Source: Eubacterium sp. (GTDB taxonomy: Bacteria; Bacillota; Clostridia; Lachnospirales; Lachnospiraceae). From it: a stretch of DNA of 54,380 bases. The notes beneath the pieces are model-generated. The model saw only the letters and a program-made list of their open reading frames with translations, made no database searches and was not told the DNA's origin. The stretch is taken from assembly GCA_017541035.1 (NCBI GenBank), contig JAFXZW010000073.1:1-54380 (forward strand). Direction: 5' to 3'. Positions 43,101-52,459 of this stretch are shown in pieces. A program made the position numbers and the translations under genes. How positions within the stretch are numbered: the first letter of the stretch is position 1; each line of letters opens with the position of its first letter.

Positions 43101-46100
43101 TGAGGGATATGTCTGTGAGAATACCTTCACCATCAGCAGGAAAACACCTGCCTATGCAACGGTAACAGTGAATGACATTACGGTGGGGGAAGTCGTAACT
43201 CCGTCTGTCAACTCGGATTCCGACGGTGCCGGGAAGGCGGAATTCAAGTACAAACGGTCAGCGGATACCGAGTATAGCGAAACGGTTCCCACGGCAGCAG
43301 GTGAGTATGATATCTACGCTTTCATTCCGGAAACAGACACCTATGAAGCAACAGACTGCACCGGTTCCTTTACCATCAGTAAAAAGGAGGCATCCGCTTC
43401 CGTGACGGTTTCGAACAGCAAGGTAGGCATGGACTATGAGCCTGTGATCACAACGGATTCAGACGGAAAGAGTATGGCGGATATCGCATACAAGGCAGAC
43501 GGTGCACCGGATGAGGCATACAATGATGAAAAACCGGTATATGCCGGAAGCTATCGTATCCGGGTGACGGTACCGGAGACGGATACCTATGAAAAGGTAA
43601 TCTGTTACGGCTCCTTCACCATCAGCAAGAATACACCAACCACAGCGACAGTACTTGTTGCCGATCTTACGGTTGGTGAGACGGTGACCCCGGTAGTCAC
43701 AACGGATTCGGACGGAAAAGAAGAAACAACATTTTTATTCAGACTGAAGGACGAAGATGATGAAAAGTATACGGATACCGTACCCACGGCAGCCGGGGAA
43801 TATGTCATTCTTGCTACGATTCCAGAGACACAAAAGTATGAGATGATCACCTGTCAGGGCAGCTTTACCATCAGTAAGGTAAAAAGCGCAACATCAAAGG
43901 TGGAAGTGTCTGACACCACAGTGGGAACGGATTATGAACCGGTTCTGACTACGGATTCCGACGGAAAGCTTTCAGCTGTTTTTGAATACAAAAGAGCAGA
44001 GGATCCGGATACAGCCTGGTCCGAAACAAAACCGGCCAAGGCAGGAACATGGCTCGTCCGTGTCACGATCCCGGCTACTGCAAAGTATGAGCAGATCATT
44101 TGTGAAAATGAATTTATCATCAGCAAAAAGACACCTTCCGTAGCTACGGTAACGGCAGCAGACATTATCGTTGGAGGAACGGTTGAACCTTCGGTTACCA
44201 CGGATTCTGACGGAAAAGCATCTTTCGAGTTTAAGAAAGACGGAGATACAACATATTCGGCAACGGTTCCGACGGCGGCAGGCTCGTATTCTATCCGGGC
44301 AACCATCGCGGAAACGGACAAGTTTAGTCAGATTGTTTGCTACAGCACCACTCCCTTTATGATCAGTAAAAAAACCACTACGGCGTCCATCAGTGTTGCG
44401 GACATTCAGGTGGGAGGAACGGTGGATCCGAAGGTGACCTGTAATTCAAACGGAACGAAGACCGTTGAATTTAAACTGTCTTCTGATCCGGCAGAAAAGT
44501 ATTCGGAAGAAGTTCCGACAAAGGCGGGAACCTACTCGGCAAGGGCCACCATCAGTGAAACGGCGGAGTATCAAGGTACCACCTGTGAAACAGAGTTTAC
44601 CATCAGTAAAAAAGATGTCACGGCAAGCGTTACGGTATCAGACATTTTTGTCGGAGAGACGATCTCATCGACTGTTACAACCGATTCGACAGGGGCAAGG
44701 TCATTTGCCTATAAGGAGGAGGGACATACGGATTATTCGGCAACGGTTCCGACAGCGGCGGGCTCGTATTATATCCGGGTAACCATTGCGGAAACGGACG
44801 AGTATAATCAGATTGTCTGCTACAGCAGTACCCCCTTTAAGATAAGTAAAAAATCCGCCTCAGCAACCGTCAGCGTTGCGGACATCCTGGTGGGGGGAAC
44901 AGCAGATCCGAAGGTGACGACGGATTCCGACGGGAAGGCGGAAATTAGGTACAAGCGGTCAGTGGATACCGAATATAGTGAAACGGTTCCCACGGCGGCA
45001 GGTGAGTATGATATCCACGTTTTCATTCCCGAAACAGATACCTATGAAGCGACAGAATGTACAGGATCCTTTACCATCAGAAAAAAGGAGGCGTCCGCTT
45101 CCGTGACGGTTTCGAACAGCAAGGTGGGTATGGACTATGAGCCTGTGATCTCAACGGATTCAGACGGAAAGAGCATGGCGGATGTCGCATACAAGGCAGA
45201 CGGTGCACCGGATGAGGCATACAATGATGAAAAGCCGGTATATGCAGGAAGCTATCGTATCCGGGTTACGGTACCGGCGACAGATACATATGAAACGGTC
45301 GTATGTTACGGCTCCTTCACCATCAGCAAGAATACACCGGCCACAGCAAAGGTAATTGTTGCCGATCTTACGGTGGGTGAAACAGTGAAGCCTGTAGTCA
45401 TAACGGATTCAGACGGAAAAGAACAGACGACATTTCTATTCAGACTGAGGGAAGAAGGGGATGATAAGTATACGGAGACTGTGCCCACAGAGATTGGGGA
45501 GTATGTCATACTTGCTACGATTCCGGAAACACAAAAGTATGAGATGATCACCTGCCAGGGCAGCTTTACCATAAGTAAGGTAAAACAAGGAATATCAAAG
45601 GTGGAAGTGCCTGATACCACGGTGGGAACGTATTTTGAACCGATCCTGACTACGGATTCCGACGGAAAGTCTTCAGCCGTGTTTGAATATAAAAGGGCAG
45701 GAGATCCGGATACAGCCTGGTCCAAAACAAAACCGGCCAAGGCAGGAACATGGGCAATCCGTGTCACGATCCCGGCTACAGCAAAGTATGATCAGATCAT
45801 TTGTGAAAGTATATTTACCATCAGTAAGAAGGTACCTTCCATAGCAACGGTAGCGGCAGCGGATATTATTGTTGGTGAGAAGGTTGTTCCTGTGGTAACC
45901 ACAGATTCCAACGGAAAGGCAGATTTCCGGTATAAGAAAGAAGGAGATCCGGATACAGCCTGGTCAGCTACTGAACCGACAGCAGCAGGAAGCTACTATG
46001 TCATGGCAGTCATCGAGGAGACAGATGAATACAGTAAAGTGATCTGTTACAGCGGCGCACCTTTCAAAATCAGTAAAAAAACAGCTTTGGCAACCATCCG

Positions 46101-47478
46101 TGTTGAGGATATCCATGTTGGCGAAACGGAAGATCCGAAGGTGACCTGCGATTCAGACGGAGAGGTGATATTTGAGTATAAGCTCTTCACAGATCCGGAT
46201 GGAAGGTATGATGGAACGGTTCCGACAGCTGCGGGAAGATATTCCGTACGGGCAACCGTTGCGGAAACCGCCAATTTTGAAAAGGCAGTCTGTGAGACCA
46301 GTTTTATCATCAGAAAGATAAAACCGGAGTCAGCCAGCGTCAGTGTGGCGGATATTAAAGTGGGAGACAATCCTGATCCGATAGTAAAAACCGATTCGGA
46401 CGGAACGAAGGTAATCGAGTACAAAAGAGCGGATGCCGGCAGTAACGCCTTCCGTTCTGCTGTTCCGGATAAGGCGGGAACCTACACGATTCGTGTATCA
46501 ATCCTCGAGTCGGATACCTATGAACCGATCAGCTGTGAGAGCAGCTTTACGATCAGTAAAAGAAAAGCGGAGGCCTCGGTTTCTCTGGAGAATCCTCTCG
46601 CGGGAACCACCTACACTCCGGTGATCAGCTCTGAATCGGATGGCGTGGAACGGGCAGAGTTCCGGTATTGCAGAGCCGATGACAGAACAGCATCATTCTC
46701 AAAGGAGCAGCCGAAATCAGTCGGTTCCTATGTTGTGCGTGCGGATATTCCCGAAACGGATATGTATCTGGGCGTCAGCTGCAGTGTGGAATATCAGATC
46801 CGATATCTGGATGCACCGGCTACCAGCTACGTAATAAAGGCTAATCTAGGGGCAAATAAATTCTATATCGAAGATGTGAGATTGGATGCTCCGGACGGAT
46901 TTTTGATCGCTGCATCCCATGGCGGTCCTTTTGTTTCAAGTCTTGATTATTCAGCGGATCTGACAAGCATTTATTTGAAACGTAAAATTGACAGTGCATT
47001 GACAGACGTGATCGAACTGGGTGAGATCAAGATCGATAAGCTTGCTCCGATGCTGCTTACGACTGAAAATGAGAATAAGGAAAAGGTTTCCATTGCTTCC
47101 GGTTCCATCGTTTATGAGGATATGCTGCTTATTTCCATTGAGGATGAGAATCTGGCATTTGTACGGATCGACGGTATCGGCGGCGCGGTGCAGGATCATA
47201 GAGCAGATATTATTCTTTCGGCTGAGGGTGGTAGCAGGAACGTTACCATCGTGGCTGAGGATCTGGCCGGAAATCTTTACGAGCTTTCCTTTACTCTGGC
47301 TGCCAAATGGAAGAAGAATAACCACCTTCCGGCAGGCATGAAGGTTCACCTGGAAAAGGGAGTCGGATACGAGCTGGAAGAAGGAACATGGAGGGTGAAC
47401 GGGGATCCGACCTCATACTCCGGTGGCCAGACTGTATATGTAAGAGAGACAAATGATTACACGTTCAGCCAAAACTGA
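40183..47478 (+). CDS. Giant repeat surface protein
   Basis: The 2431-residue protein starts at 40183 (GGAGG 8 nt upstream) and has a Sec signal peptide (about 1-40, cut near VKAEEE). Residues about 50-320 look like a right-handed beta-helix with rungs such as LTNEGDITV, ILNKGTLEA and ITNQGKIDA. An Ig-like domain (about 490-580) precedes 20 tandem repeats of about 81 residues (about 585-2208), each with VGxT...P, TDSDGK, EYK, PTAAGxYxVRATI and FTISKK. A C-terminal Ig-like region ends the protein with no LPxTG motif, so its anchoring is unknown. It may be an adhesin or matrix protein. Confidence 0.92.
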   Translation: MTDENLNKFQYQKKLIALLMTVIMAISSLWGMKPGQVKAEEEGTGIITIVGITRVLGDSPDGYEEDDMGNLCKLTDIKKIIVMSNADDTGVCEITGDNPVGSSSLEIVTMNDGYVIVDTDATLKAGSIRGYLKSNKGDIFTDSLDFSASLSGGDYPELTNEGDITVKGALAFSSQGGKILNKGTLEAGSLILSAESGEITNQGKIDADSIEMNGTSLNVINESGAEISTQSLQYTGLAKLSNDGLVEADSLSLYATGGSYFTEFSNNTSGVLETTDLNCSDFTIGEFANFGTVKAKTVHMTPQVEYYDTAVYEVSESYTTSGFNSEYIGKVKAGPFAKISGTGGTVPLSVNGSDYEFVTIPSEKTDAYLLVPLPIDCFEKADGTNYLALSGVNQVDETYYAKDSITLTPHEGYKVMPGIGGYDFADSVTLTKEDLYPESNGGYFYSDLTFYLIDQTNGLFSKQEEYYNLISSPDLENIIFDEEPPNLTVTSAVADEAAVSLADGDTITAKKLTVSIRVSDDDTYPDLTVDTSLGKKTLTLSAEEKPVLDLTFEAVPGEKKEHYITVKDLSGNETTLSFDLVYAKDEVAATVSADDLFVGETVEPVVVTKSGGTVTFQYKKEDDPDTAYTDTVPTAAGRYYVKATIAETALYDEIICVSSTPFEIKKKNVTAEITVGSIYVGETLAPKVTCNSGGTKTVEYKLSSDPEEKYSELVPTKAGTYSARATIGETAEYKGTTCETEFTISKKDVTASVTVSDIFVGEKISPTVTTVSTGTRSFAYKEEGDSDYSATAPTAAGSYYVRVTIAETDEFSQIVCYSSTPFKISKKSVSATISVADILVGGTVDPKVTCVSDGIKTIEFKLYSDPEEKYTETVPELAGKYSVRVTVAETAKYEEAVAETSFTISRKTTTATVSVAGFEVGGTAEPKVTTNSDGEAVIEYKKFTDPDTAYAETAPTKAGKWSVRATLPETDMYEGYVCENTFTISRKTPAYATVTVNDITVGEVVTPSVNSDSDGAGKAEFKYKRSADTEYSETVPTAAGEYDIYAFIPETDTYEATDCTGSFTISKKEASASVTVSNSKVGMDYEPVITTDSDGKSMADIAYKADGAPDEAYNDEKPVYAGSYRIRVTVPETDTYEKVICYGSFTISKNTPTTATVLVADLTVGETVTPVVTTDSDGKEETTFLFRLKDEDDEKYTDTVPTAAGEYVILATIPETQKYEMITCQGSFTISKVKSATSKVEVSDTTVGTDYEPVLTTDSDGKLSAVFEYKRAEDPDTAWSETKPAKAGTWLVRVTIPATAKYEQIICENEFIISKKTPSVATVTAADIIVGGTVEPSVTTDSDGKASFEFKKDGDTTYSATVPTAAGSYSIRATIAETDKFSQIVCYSTTPFMISKKTTTASISVADIQVGGTVDPKVTCNSNGTKTVEFKLSSDPAEKYSEEVPTKAGTYSARATISETAEYQGTTCETEFTISKKDVTASVTVSDIFVGETISSTVTTDSTGARSFAYKEEGHTDYSATVPTAAGSYYIRVTIAETDEYNQIVCYSSTPFKISKKSASATVSVADILVGGTADPKVTTDSDGKAEIRYKRSVDTEYSETVPTAAGEYDIHVFIPETDTYEATECTGSFTIRKKEASASVTVSNSKVGMDYEPVISTDSDGKSMADVAYKADGAPDEAYNDEKPVYAGSYRIRVTVPATDTYETVVCYGSFTISKNTPATAKVIVADLTVGETVKPVVITDSDGKEQTTFLFRLREEGDDKYTETVPTEIGEYVILATIPETQKYEMITCQGSFTISKVKQGISKVEVPDTTVGTYFEPILTTDSDGKSSAVFEYKRAGDPDTAWSKTKPAKAGTWAIRVTIPATAKYDQIICESIFTISKKVPSIATVAAADIIVGEKVVPVVTTDSNGKADFRYKKEGDPDTAWSATEPTAAGSYYVMAVIEETDEYSKVICYSGAPFKISKKTALATIRVEDIHVGETEDPKVTCDSDGEVIFEYKLFTDPDGRYDGTVPTAAGRYSVRATVAETANFEKAVCETSFIIRKIKPESASVSVADIKVGDNPDPIVKTDSDGTKVIEYKRADAGSNAFRSAVPDKAGTYTIRVSILESDTYEPISCESSFTISKRKAEASVSLENPLAGTTYTPVISSESDGVERAEFRYCRADDRTASFSKEQPKSVGSYVVRADIPETDMYLGVSCSVEYQIRYLDAPATSYVIKANLGANKFYIEDVRLDAPDGFLIAASHGGPFVSSLDYSADLTSIYLKRKIDSALTDVIELGEIKIDKLAPMLLTTENENKEKVSIASGSIVYEDMLLISIEDENLAFVRIDGIGGAVQDHRADIILSAEGGSRNVTIVAEDLAGNLYELSFTLAAKWKKNNHLPAGMKVHLEKGVGYELEEGTWRVNGDPTSYSGGQTVYVRETNDYTFSQN
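41935..46806 (+). repeat. Array of 20 tandem 234-249-bp coding repeats
   Basis: Twenty units encode Ig-like repeats. Units 2-10 (42184-44373) and 11-17 (44374-46080) are a higher-order duplication: 2 pairs with 11, 3 with 12, 7 with 14, 8 with 15, 9 with 16 and 10 with 17. Unit 13 (44854-45087) starts like unit 4 and ends like unit 6, so two units were lost from the second block. Confidence 0.9.
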
Positions 47479-47496
47479 TTTAGTGGGAGATGACGG

Positions 47497-49281
47497 ATGA
47501 AGAAGAAATGGAGTTTGATTCCGGAGGCTTTGGTTGCCGGCATATTGGTTTTCTTCCTGACTTTGACCAGTGCACTGTCAAGTCTTGACTATATGATCCG
47601 TGACCGGCTTTACCAGATTCCCAGGGGAATCGATGGGAGGATTAAGATCATCGGAATCGATGAGCACACCCGGGATGTTTACGGGCCCCTCCAGACCTGG
47701 TCTCGGGAACGGTATGCGGAACTGATCAAGGTCCTGAATAAGAATCCGGATGCCAAACCGATGCTGATCGGTTTTGATATCCTTTTTACCGGAAATGTGG
47801 ATGCCGGTGATGATGTTTTTGCAGAGGCCTGCCGGGAAAGCGGAAATGTTGTGGTTGTCGAACAGCTTGTTTACGATGACCGGATGATTGAAAATGAGGA
47901 AGGAGAGCTGATCAGGCAGGTAAAGAACATCTTCCGGCCATACGATGCACTCTATGAAGCTGCTTCGACAGGGTACAGTAATGTTGCCCAGGATTCCGAC
48001 GGTATCGTACGAAGGGTTGTGCCGAAGGAGAAGACAGGATCAGACGCGTATGATAAGCTTTTTGCCGGAGTTCTTTATGAGAAGTATTGTGGAATTACCG
48101 GTACACCGGTCGTGGAAATCCCAACGGACAAAACCGGTCGTTCCCTGATCAATTACTCGGGTCGTCCGGGAGATTATGAATACGTATCCATGGCGGATGT
48201 GCTGGAAGGAAAGATAGATACCAGGGCGTTTAAAAACTGTGTGATTCTGGTAGGGGCCTATTCACCCGGAATGCAGGATAATTTCAAGGTTCCCAACGGC
48301 GGGAGCAATCAGATGTACGGGGTAGAGATCCATGCCAATATCTTTCAGTCTTACCTGGAAAATCGTTTTGCCATTAACGGAAATACATTTATCTTCGGAC
48401 TGATCACGGCACTGATCGCCATGCTGCTGCATGTGGCTTTCCGAAAGCTGAAGGTATGGCAGTCTATTCTGCTTCTTGTTGCGGCAATCGGCGGAGAAGT
48501 GGCAGTCTGTATGCTGCTCAATAATATCGGATATACCTTCAGTATTGTTTACCTGCCGCTGGTGGCAATCCTGTCGTTCTTCTTTGCCCTGGCAATCCAT
48601 TATGTGGTGGAGAAAGCAAGAAAACAGGAGGTCCTGAACGCCTTTCGGAAATATGTGGCTCCTCAGATTGTGGAGGAGATCTCGAAGAAAGGGGAGTTCA
48701 CCATTAAACTGGGCGGAGAGAACAGAGATATCGCAGTCCTCTTTGTCGATATCCGTGGGTTCACGACAATGTCAGAGGCTCTGGAACCGGAGACAGTGGT
48801 GGAGATCCTGAATGAGTACCTGAGTCTTACCACAAAATCCATTTTTGATAATCAGGGAACTCTGGATAAGTTCGTGGGAGATGCAACAATGGCGGTTTTC
48901 AACTCTCCCTTCGATCTTCCGGACTATGAGTTCAAGGCCGTGTGCGCGGCGATGGATATCGTGGAGGGCGGTGAAAAGCTGGAAAAAGTGCTTTATGAAC
49001 GCTACGGAAGAAGCGTTGGTTTCGGCGTGGGCGTAAACTGCGGTCCCGCCGTTGTGGGAAATGTGGGATGCGAGTTCCGCATGGATTTCACCGCCATCGG
49101 TGATACGGTAAATACGGCAGCCCGTCTGGAGGCAAATGCAAAAAAAGGACAGGTTCTGATCAGCGACGCATTGTATGAAAGAGTGAAGGACCGGGTGGAA
49201 GTGAATGAGATCGGCCAGATCCCCCTGAAAGGAAAAAGCAACGGGGTTATGGTCTATGAAGTAACAAAGATTGACAGATAA
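47497..49281 (+). CDS. CHASE2-domain class III adenylate cyclase
   Basis: The 594-residue protein has a first membrane helix (about 10-30), an external CHASE2 domain (about 35-280), three membrane helices (about 290-375) and a class III cyclase domain (about 410-590). The metal-binding Asp are in LFVDIRGFT and VGDATMAVF; Lys in LDKFVGD and Asp in AIGDTVNTAARLE specify adenine and the Arg stabilises the transition state. It should make cAMP in response to an external signal. GGGAGA precedes the ATG. It follows the giant surface protein by 18 bp and ends the three-gene operon. Confidence 0.92.
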   Translation: MKKKWSLIPEALVAGILVFFLTLTSALSSLDYMIRDRLYQIPRGIDGRIKIIGIDEHTRDVYGPLQTWSRERYAELIKVLNKNPDAKPMLIGFDILFTGNVDAGDDVFAEACRESGNVVVVEQLVYDDRMIENEEGELIRQVKNIFRPYDALYEAASTGYSNVAQDSDGIVRRVVPKEKTGSDAYDKLFAGVLYEKYCGITGTPVVEIPTDKTGRSLINYSGRPGDYEYVSMADVLEGKIDTRAFKNCVILVGAYSPGMQDNFKVPNGGSNQMYGVEIHANIFQSYLENRFAINGNTFIFGLITALIAMLLHVAFRKLKVWQSILLLVAAIGGEVAVCMLLNNIGYTFSIVYLPLVAILSFFFALAIHYVVEKARKQEVLNAFRKYVAPQIVEEISKKGEFTIKLGGENRDIAVLFVDIRGFTTMSEALEPETVVEILNEYLSLTTKSIFDNQGTLDKFVGDATMAVFNSPFDLPDYEFKAVCAAMDIVEGGEKLEKVLYERYGRSVGFGVGVNCGPAVVGNVGCEFRMDFTAIGDTVNTAARLEANAKKGQVLISDALYERVKDRVEVNEIGQIPLKGKSNGVMVYEVTKIDR

Positions 49282-49289
49282 TGTTCATG

Positions 49290-49325
49290 GAAAAAGGGAT
49301 CCGGCGTCGACCGGATCCCTTTTTT
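49290..49325. terminator. Terminator of the FecR/cyclase operon
   Basis: AAAAAGGGATCCGG and CCGGATCCCTTTTT pair around CGTCGA, followed by more T. Flanking A and T runs let it act for the convergent GGDEF gene too. Confidence 0.92.
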
Positions 49326-49350
49326 AACTTACGCGATCAGGGCGAGCAGC

Positions 49351-51123
49351 TTACACGATTACACGGTTGCGGCCGCTTTCCTTTGCCTGATACAGCTTCG
49401 CATCGGCATCGCTGATATTTTCCTCAATGGTTTTTTCGGAATCGAATTCCGTAACGCCGAAGCTCATGGTATGACGGATGGTGTATCCGCAGGCATCGCA
49501 TACGGCTTCTTCGATCTGCTTTCGGATCGATTCGGCTTTGGCCGCACATTTGCTGATGTCCGCATCTGTCATGATCATAATGAATTCTTCTCCGCCCCAA
49601 CGGTAGATACCATCGGCCTCTTCCGTGTTATTCTGAAGGATGGAAGCAACATGCTTCAGGACCTCATCACCGGCATTGTGACCGTAGGTATCATTAACGG
49701 ACTTGAATTTATCAATATCGCAGATAAAAAGAGAAAGCTTTCTGCCGGGATCGGCGATTACGAGGTCGTAGGATTTGCGGAAATCGGCAAAGAAGCCCAT
49801 ACGGTTCTTCAGCTTTGTCAACTTATCGGTGTAGGACTCCTCCAGGAAAACATCGGATTCCAGGGCAAGACCGCAGATCACAGCGGCAAGGGACAGCTTC
49901 CGGCAGTCTTCAACCTCGTGGAATTTGCCGTCGCCTCCCAATTTGTTGATCACCTGGTAGGCACCGATGTACTCGCCCTTGATATTTGCCACGGGCATCA
50001 CAAGAATGGATTTTGTCACATATCCCGTCTTTTTATCAACGGCCGAGTTAAAATCCGGATCGTTATAGGGATCATTTGTTACGATCACACGGCCTTCCTT
50101 CAACGCTTTTCCGACCAGGCCTGTGGTATCCGGAATGGTGATCCTCTCCGTGCCGGTGGCAGCTGTGGTCCAAAGAGTGTGATTGCCCTTGTCCCATTTC
50201 CAGAAGCTGGCGCGGTCCGCCTCCGCCAGAATTCTTCCGAGAGTGGTCAGATGCTCAAAGATACCGGAATGATCGCCTCCGGTATCGCTGCTCATGTGGG
50301 CGTAGAGATTTTCGGATACGGTGAAAATGTCGCTCAGCATTTTTTCGGAATTCAGATTCATGGAAAGCTCCTTTCTCTCGGAGTGATATAAGGGCGCAAA
50401 ACGAAGGGCAGTCCCGCGTATTTCGTCCAGCATAAGTGTTTCGTCGTCAATATGCATCAGATAGATCTCAATCCCCTGTGCGGAAAGAGAAGTCAGCCGG
50501 TCCATCATTTCGGGAAGATAAAGATGAACGGGAGAGTGGAACATGGATGCTTCGGTGTAGAGGACATCAGCGCTACCGTCTTCCAGGTATGGAAGGAAGG
50601 GAGCAAGGGTGCCGGTATCACCGGTATAGATTACGGAGCGCCCGTTAACGGAAAGAAGATAACCGAAACAGCGCCCGTCCAGTTCCGGCGAATGCCGAGT
50701 CGGGATCACCGCCTGAATAATGTCAGCCTGCATTTCCGCCAGGATCAGGTTATAGCCGTGACAACCCTCCAGCCGGTCAAAGAAGAAGGAAAGGTCCTTT
50801 CGGACTTCCTCCGACGGTGCGATGACCACAACGGGAATGTGATAGACATAGTAGCAGTAATGAATCAGCATGGGAATTCCACCGATGTGATCTCCGTGCG
50901 TGTGTGTGACGATAACACGGATCGTACTGACTTTTGTACCGGTCAGCTGTTCCGGGCCGATCTCCTTCAACCTGTGAAAAGAGGACATGGGACAGTCGAT
51001 CAGAATGAGGTCGTTTCCTGATTGGAAAAATGCACTGTTCTGGGAAGCAGTGAATGCGGAACCGCGTCCGAAAAATGTAAGCAAATCTCTCACCACCCTT
51101 CGATGAAGCTTCCTTCCCATCAT
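49351..51123 (-). CDS. MBL-fold / GAF / GGDEF diguanylate cyclase fusion
   Basis: The 590-residue protein has a metallo-beta-lactamase fold (about 10-250) with THTHGDH and later metal-binding positions (YTGDTG, LMHIDDE), a GAF domain (about 285-425) and a GGDEF domain (about 430-590) with the active motif RWGGEEF. The I-site RxxD before it is missing. It should bind a small ligand or redox signal and make cyclic di-GMP; whether the MBL part is a hydrolase or a sensor is unknown. The start is uncertain because no clear ribosome binding site precedes the first ATG. Confidence 0.9.
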   Translation of the reverse strand: MMGRKLHRRVVRDLLTFFGRGSAFTASQNSAFFQSGNDLILIDCPMSSFHRLKEIGPEQLTGTKVSTIRVIVTHTHGDHIGGIPMLIHYCYYVYHIPVVVIAPSEEVRKDLSFFFDRLEGCHGYNLILAEMQADIIQAVIPTRHSPELDGRCFGYLLSVNGRSVIYTGDTGTLAPFLPYLEDGSADVLYTEASMFHSPVHLYLPEMMDRLTSLSAQGIEIYLMHIDDETLMLDEIRGTALRFAPLYHSERKELSMNLNSEKMLSDIFTVSENLYAHMSSDTGGDHSGIFEHLTTLGRILAEADRASFWKWDKGNHTLWTTAATGTERITIPDTTGLVGKALKEGRVIVTNDPYNDPDFNSAVDKKTGYVTKSILVMPVANIKGEYIGAYQVINKLGGDGKFHEVEDCRKLSLAAVICGLALESDVFLEESYTDKLTKLKNRMGFFADFRKSYDLVIADPGRKLSLFICDIDKFKSVNDTYGHNAGDEVLKHVASILQNNTEEADGIYRWGGEEFIMIMTDADISKCAAKAESIRKQIEEAVCDACGYTIRHTMSFGVTEFDSEKTIEENISDADAKLYQAKESGRNRVIV

Positions 51124-51226
51124 ACTACAAATAGGGTTAATCGTCTATTCATTTTAGGGGATCCGATGTCAGAAAAGAGGGTATGGGGAGGGGAGAACTT
51201 TTTTTAGCAATTCTGACGAAAACACA

Positions 51227-51254
51227 TTGAAAAAGACGGTGAATATGGTATAAT
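51227..51254 (+). promoter_or_regulatory. Promoter of the YbjQ-like gene
   Basis: TTGAAA (51227-51232) and TATAAT (51249-51254) are 16 nt apart, and TGG precedes the -10 as an extended element. Confidence 0.78.
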
Positions 51255-51311
51255 TTTAAGGATCGGTTTACACATTAGTAAACCACAGAACTAAGGGGAG
51301 GATATTTACTG

Positions 51312-52409
51312 ATGGCGGACGGAATCATGTTGACAACCGGGAACGGCTTTGACGGATATGAGATCAAGGAGTATCTGGGGATCGTATCGGGAGAAGCAAT
51401 TCTCGGTTCTAATTTTATTAAGGGCATTGCAGCCAGTGTGACAAATGTATCCGAGCAGGATATGGCAAAGGTGGAAAAGGCAAAGGAAGAGGCGGAAGGT
51501 CGTCTCCTCAGATCTGCTGCGGCAAAAAAAGCAAATGCCATTATCGGCATTCAGTCGGCTTATACTACACTTGAAGGTGGTTCATTCGGAGCCATTGTTA
51601 CAGGTACGGCTGTGATCATTGAGCCTGTTCCGAAGCCCCCGGCAAGACTGAAGAAGGACCTGGTGGTCATGAATTATTACGCACGTCTTGTTCCGCGCCC
51701 GGTCAAGGTAATGCTGGAGGAGATTGCACCGGATGATATCCAGATGAAGGTACTCTTCTTCAATTACAACAAAGAAGATATTCTTGCAATCCGCGGAAAT
51801 GTGGAATACACCAACCTTTATGATGAGCGATTGGTGGTAAAGGATGTGGATTTTGCATTCCGAAAGGGAAATGTAACACAGATCGAGTCCGAACCCCTTT
51901 CTGCACAGATCACGGCTAATGATGTGCTCCTTTTGAAGGAAGCCAGAGTGATCATCAGCAAATATGCGACTCCCCGCGGCGTTTTCGCCTGCAACGATTC
52001 ACCCATTAATGTCAGCATGAGCGTTCACCGTCTGGAAGCATTAAAAGCAAAACGCGGCATTGATGCCGTAGAGAAATACCAGACGGATGGCATGATCTGG
52101 ACTTGTAACTGCGGTCATGTCAATGAAGCCGGCACGGATGAATGTATCGTCTGCGGCAGAAAGCATGATGATATCCGGATCACGACATCATTTAACTATG
52201 AGGAAATGATCGATCGGATGAAGGAAAAGGAATATGTGATCGAAATCAAGGATGTTCTCATGGAGTACATCAAGTCCATCGATTCCAAGTATCGTCTCCA
52301 GCTGCTGGAGATCATGGAGTCCGGCCTTCAGTATGAAAAGACTCGCGGAAATATGAAAGATACCGTGATCGAGAAGGTGGAAAAGGTCTTCGAGGACGAC
52401 GATCACTAA
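51312..52409 (+). CDS. YbjQ-like protein with zinc ribbon
   Basis: The 365-residue protein starts with a YbjQ-type domain (about 1-105; LTTGNGFDGYEIKEYLGIVS and ANAIIGIQ), which forms pentamers in known structures. A beta-rich middle (about 115-245) precedes a zinc ribbon (about 258-280) of the form CNCGHVN...CIVCG. The C-terminal 85 residues are helical. AAGGGGAGG precedes the start. The combination suggests a stress or metal-related scaffold. It is followed 50 bp later by the acidic repeat gene. Confidence 0.82.
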   Translation: MADGIMLTTGNGFDGYEIKEYLGIVSGEAILGSNFIKGIAASVTNVSEQDMAKVEKAKEEAEGRLLRSAAAKKANAIIGIQSAYTTLEGGSFGAIVTGTAVIIEPVPKPPARLKKDLVVMNYYARLVPRPVKVMLEEIAPDDIQMKVLFFNYNKEDILAIRGNVEYTNLYDERLVVKDVDFAFRKGNVTQIESEPLSAQITANDVLLLKEARVIISKYATPRGVFACNDSPINVSMSVHRLEALKAKRGIDAVEKYQTDGMIWTCNCGHVNEAGTDECIVCGRKHDDIRITTSFNYEEMIDRMKEKEYVIEIKDVLMEYIKSIDSKYRLQLLEIMESGLQYEKTRGNMKDTVIEKVEKVFEDDDH

Positions 52410-52459
52410 GAAGAAATAACCGTAAACCGTTGCAGGTTTCGGGAGAAGAGGTGTAAGAA

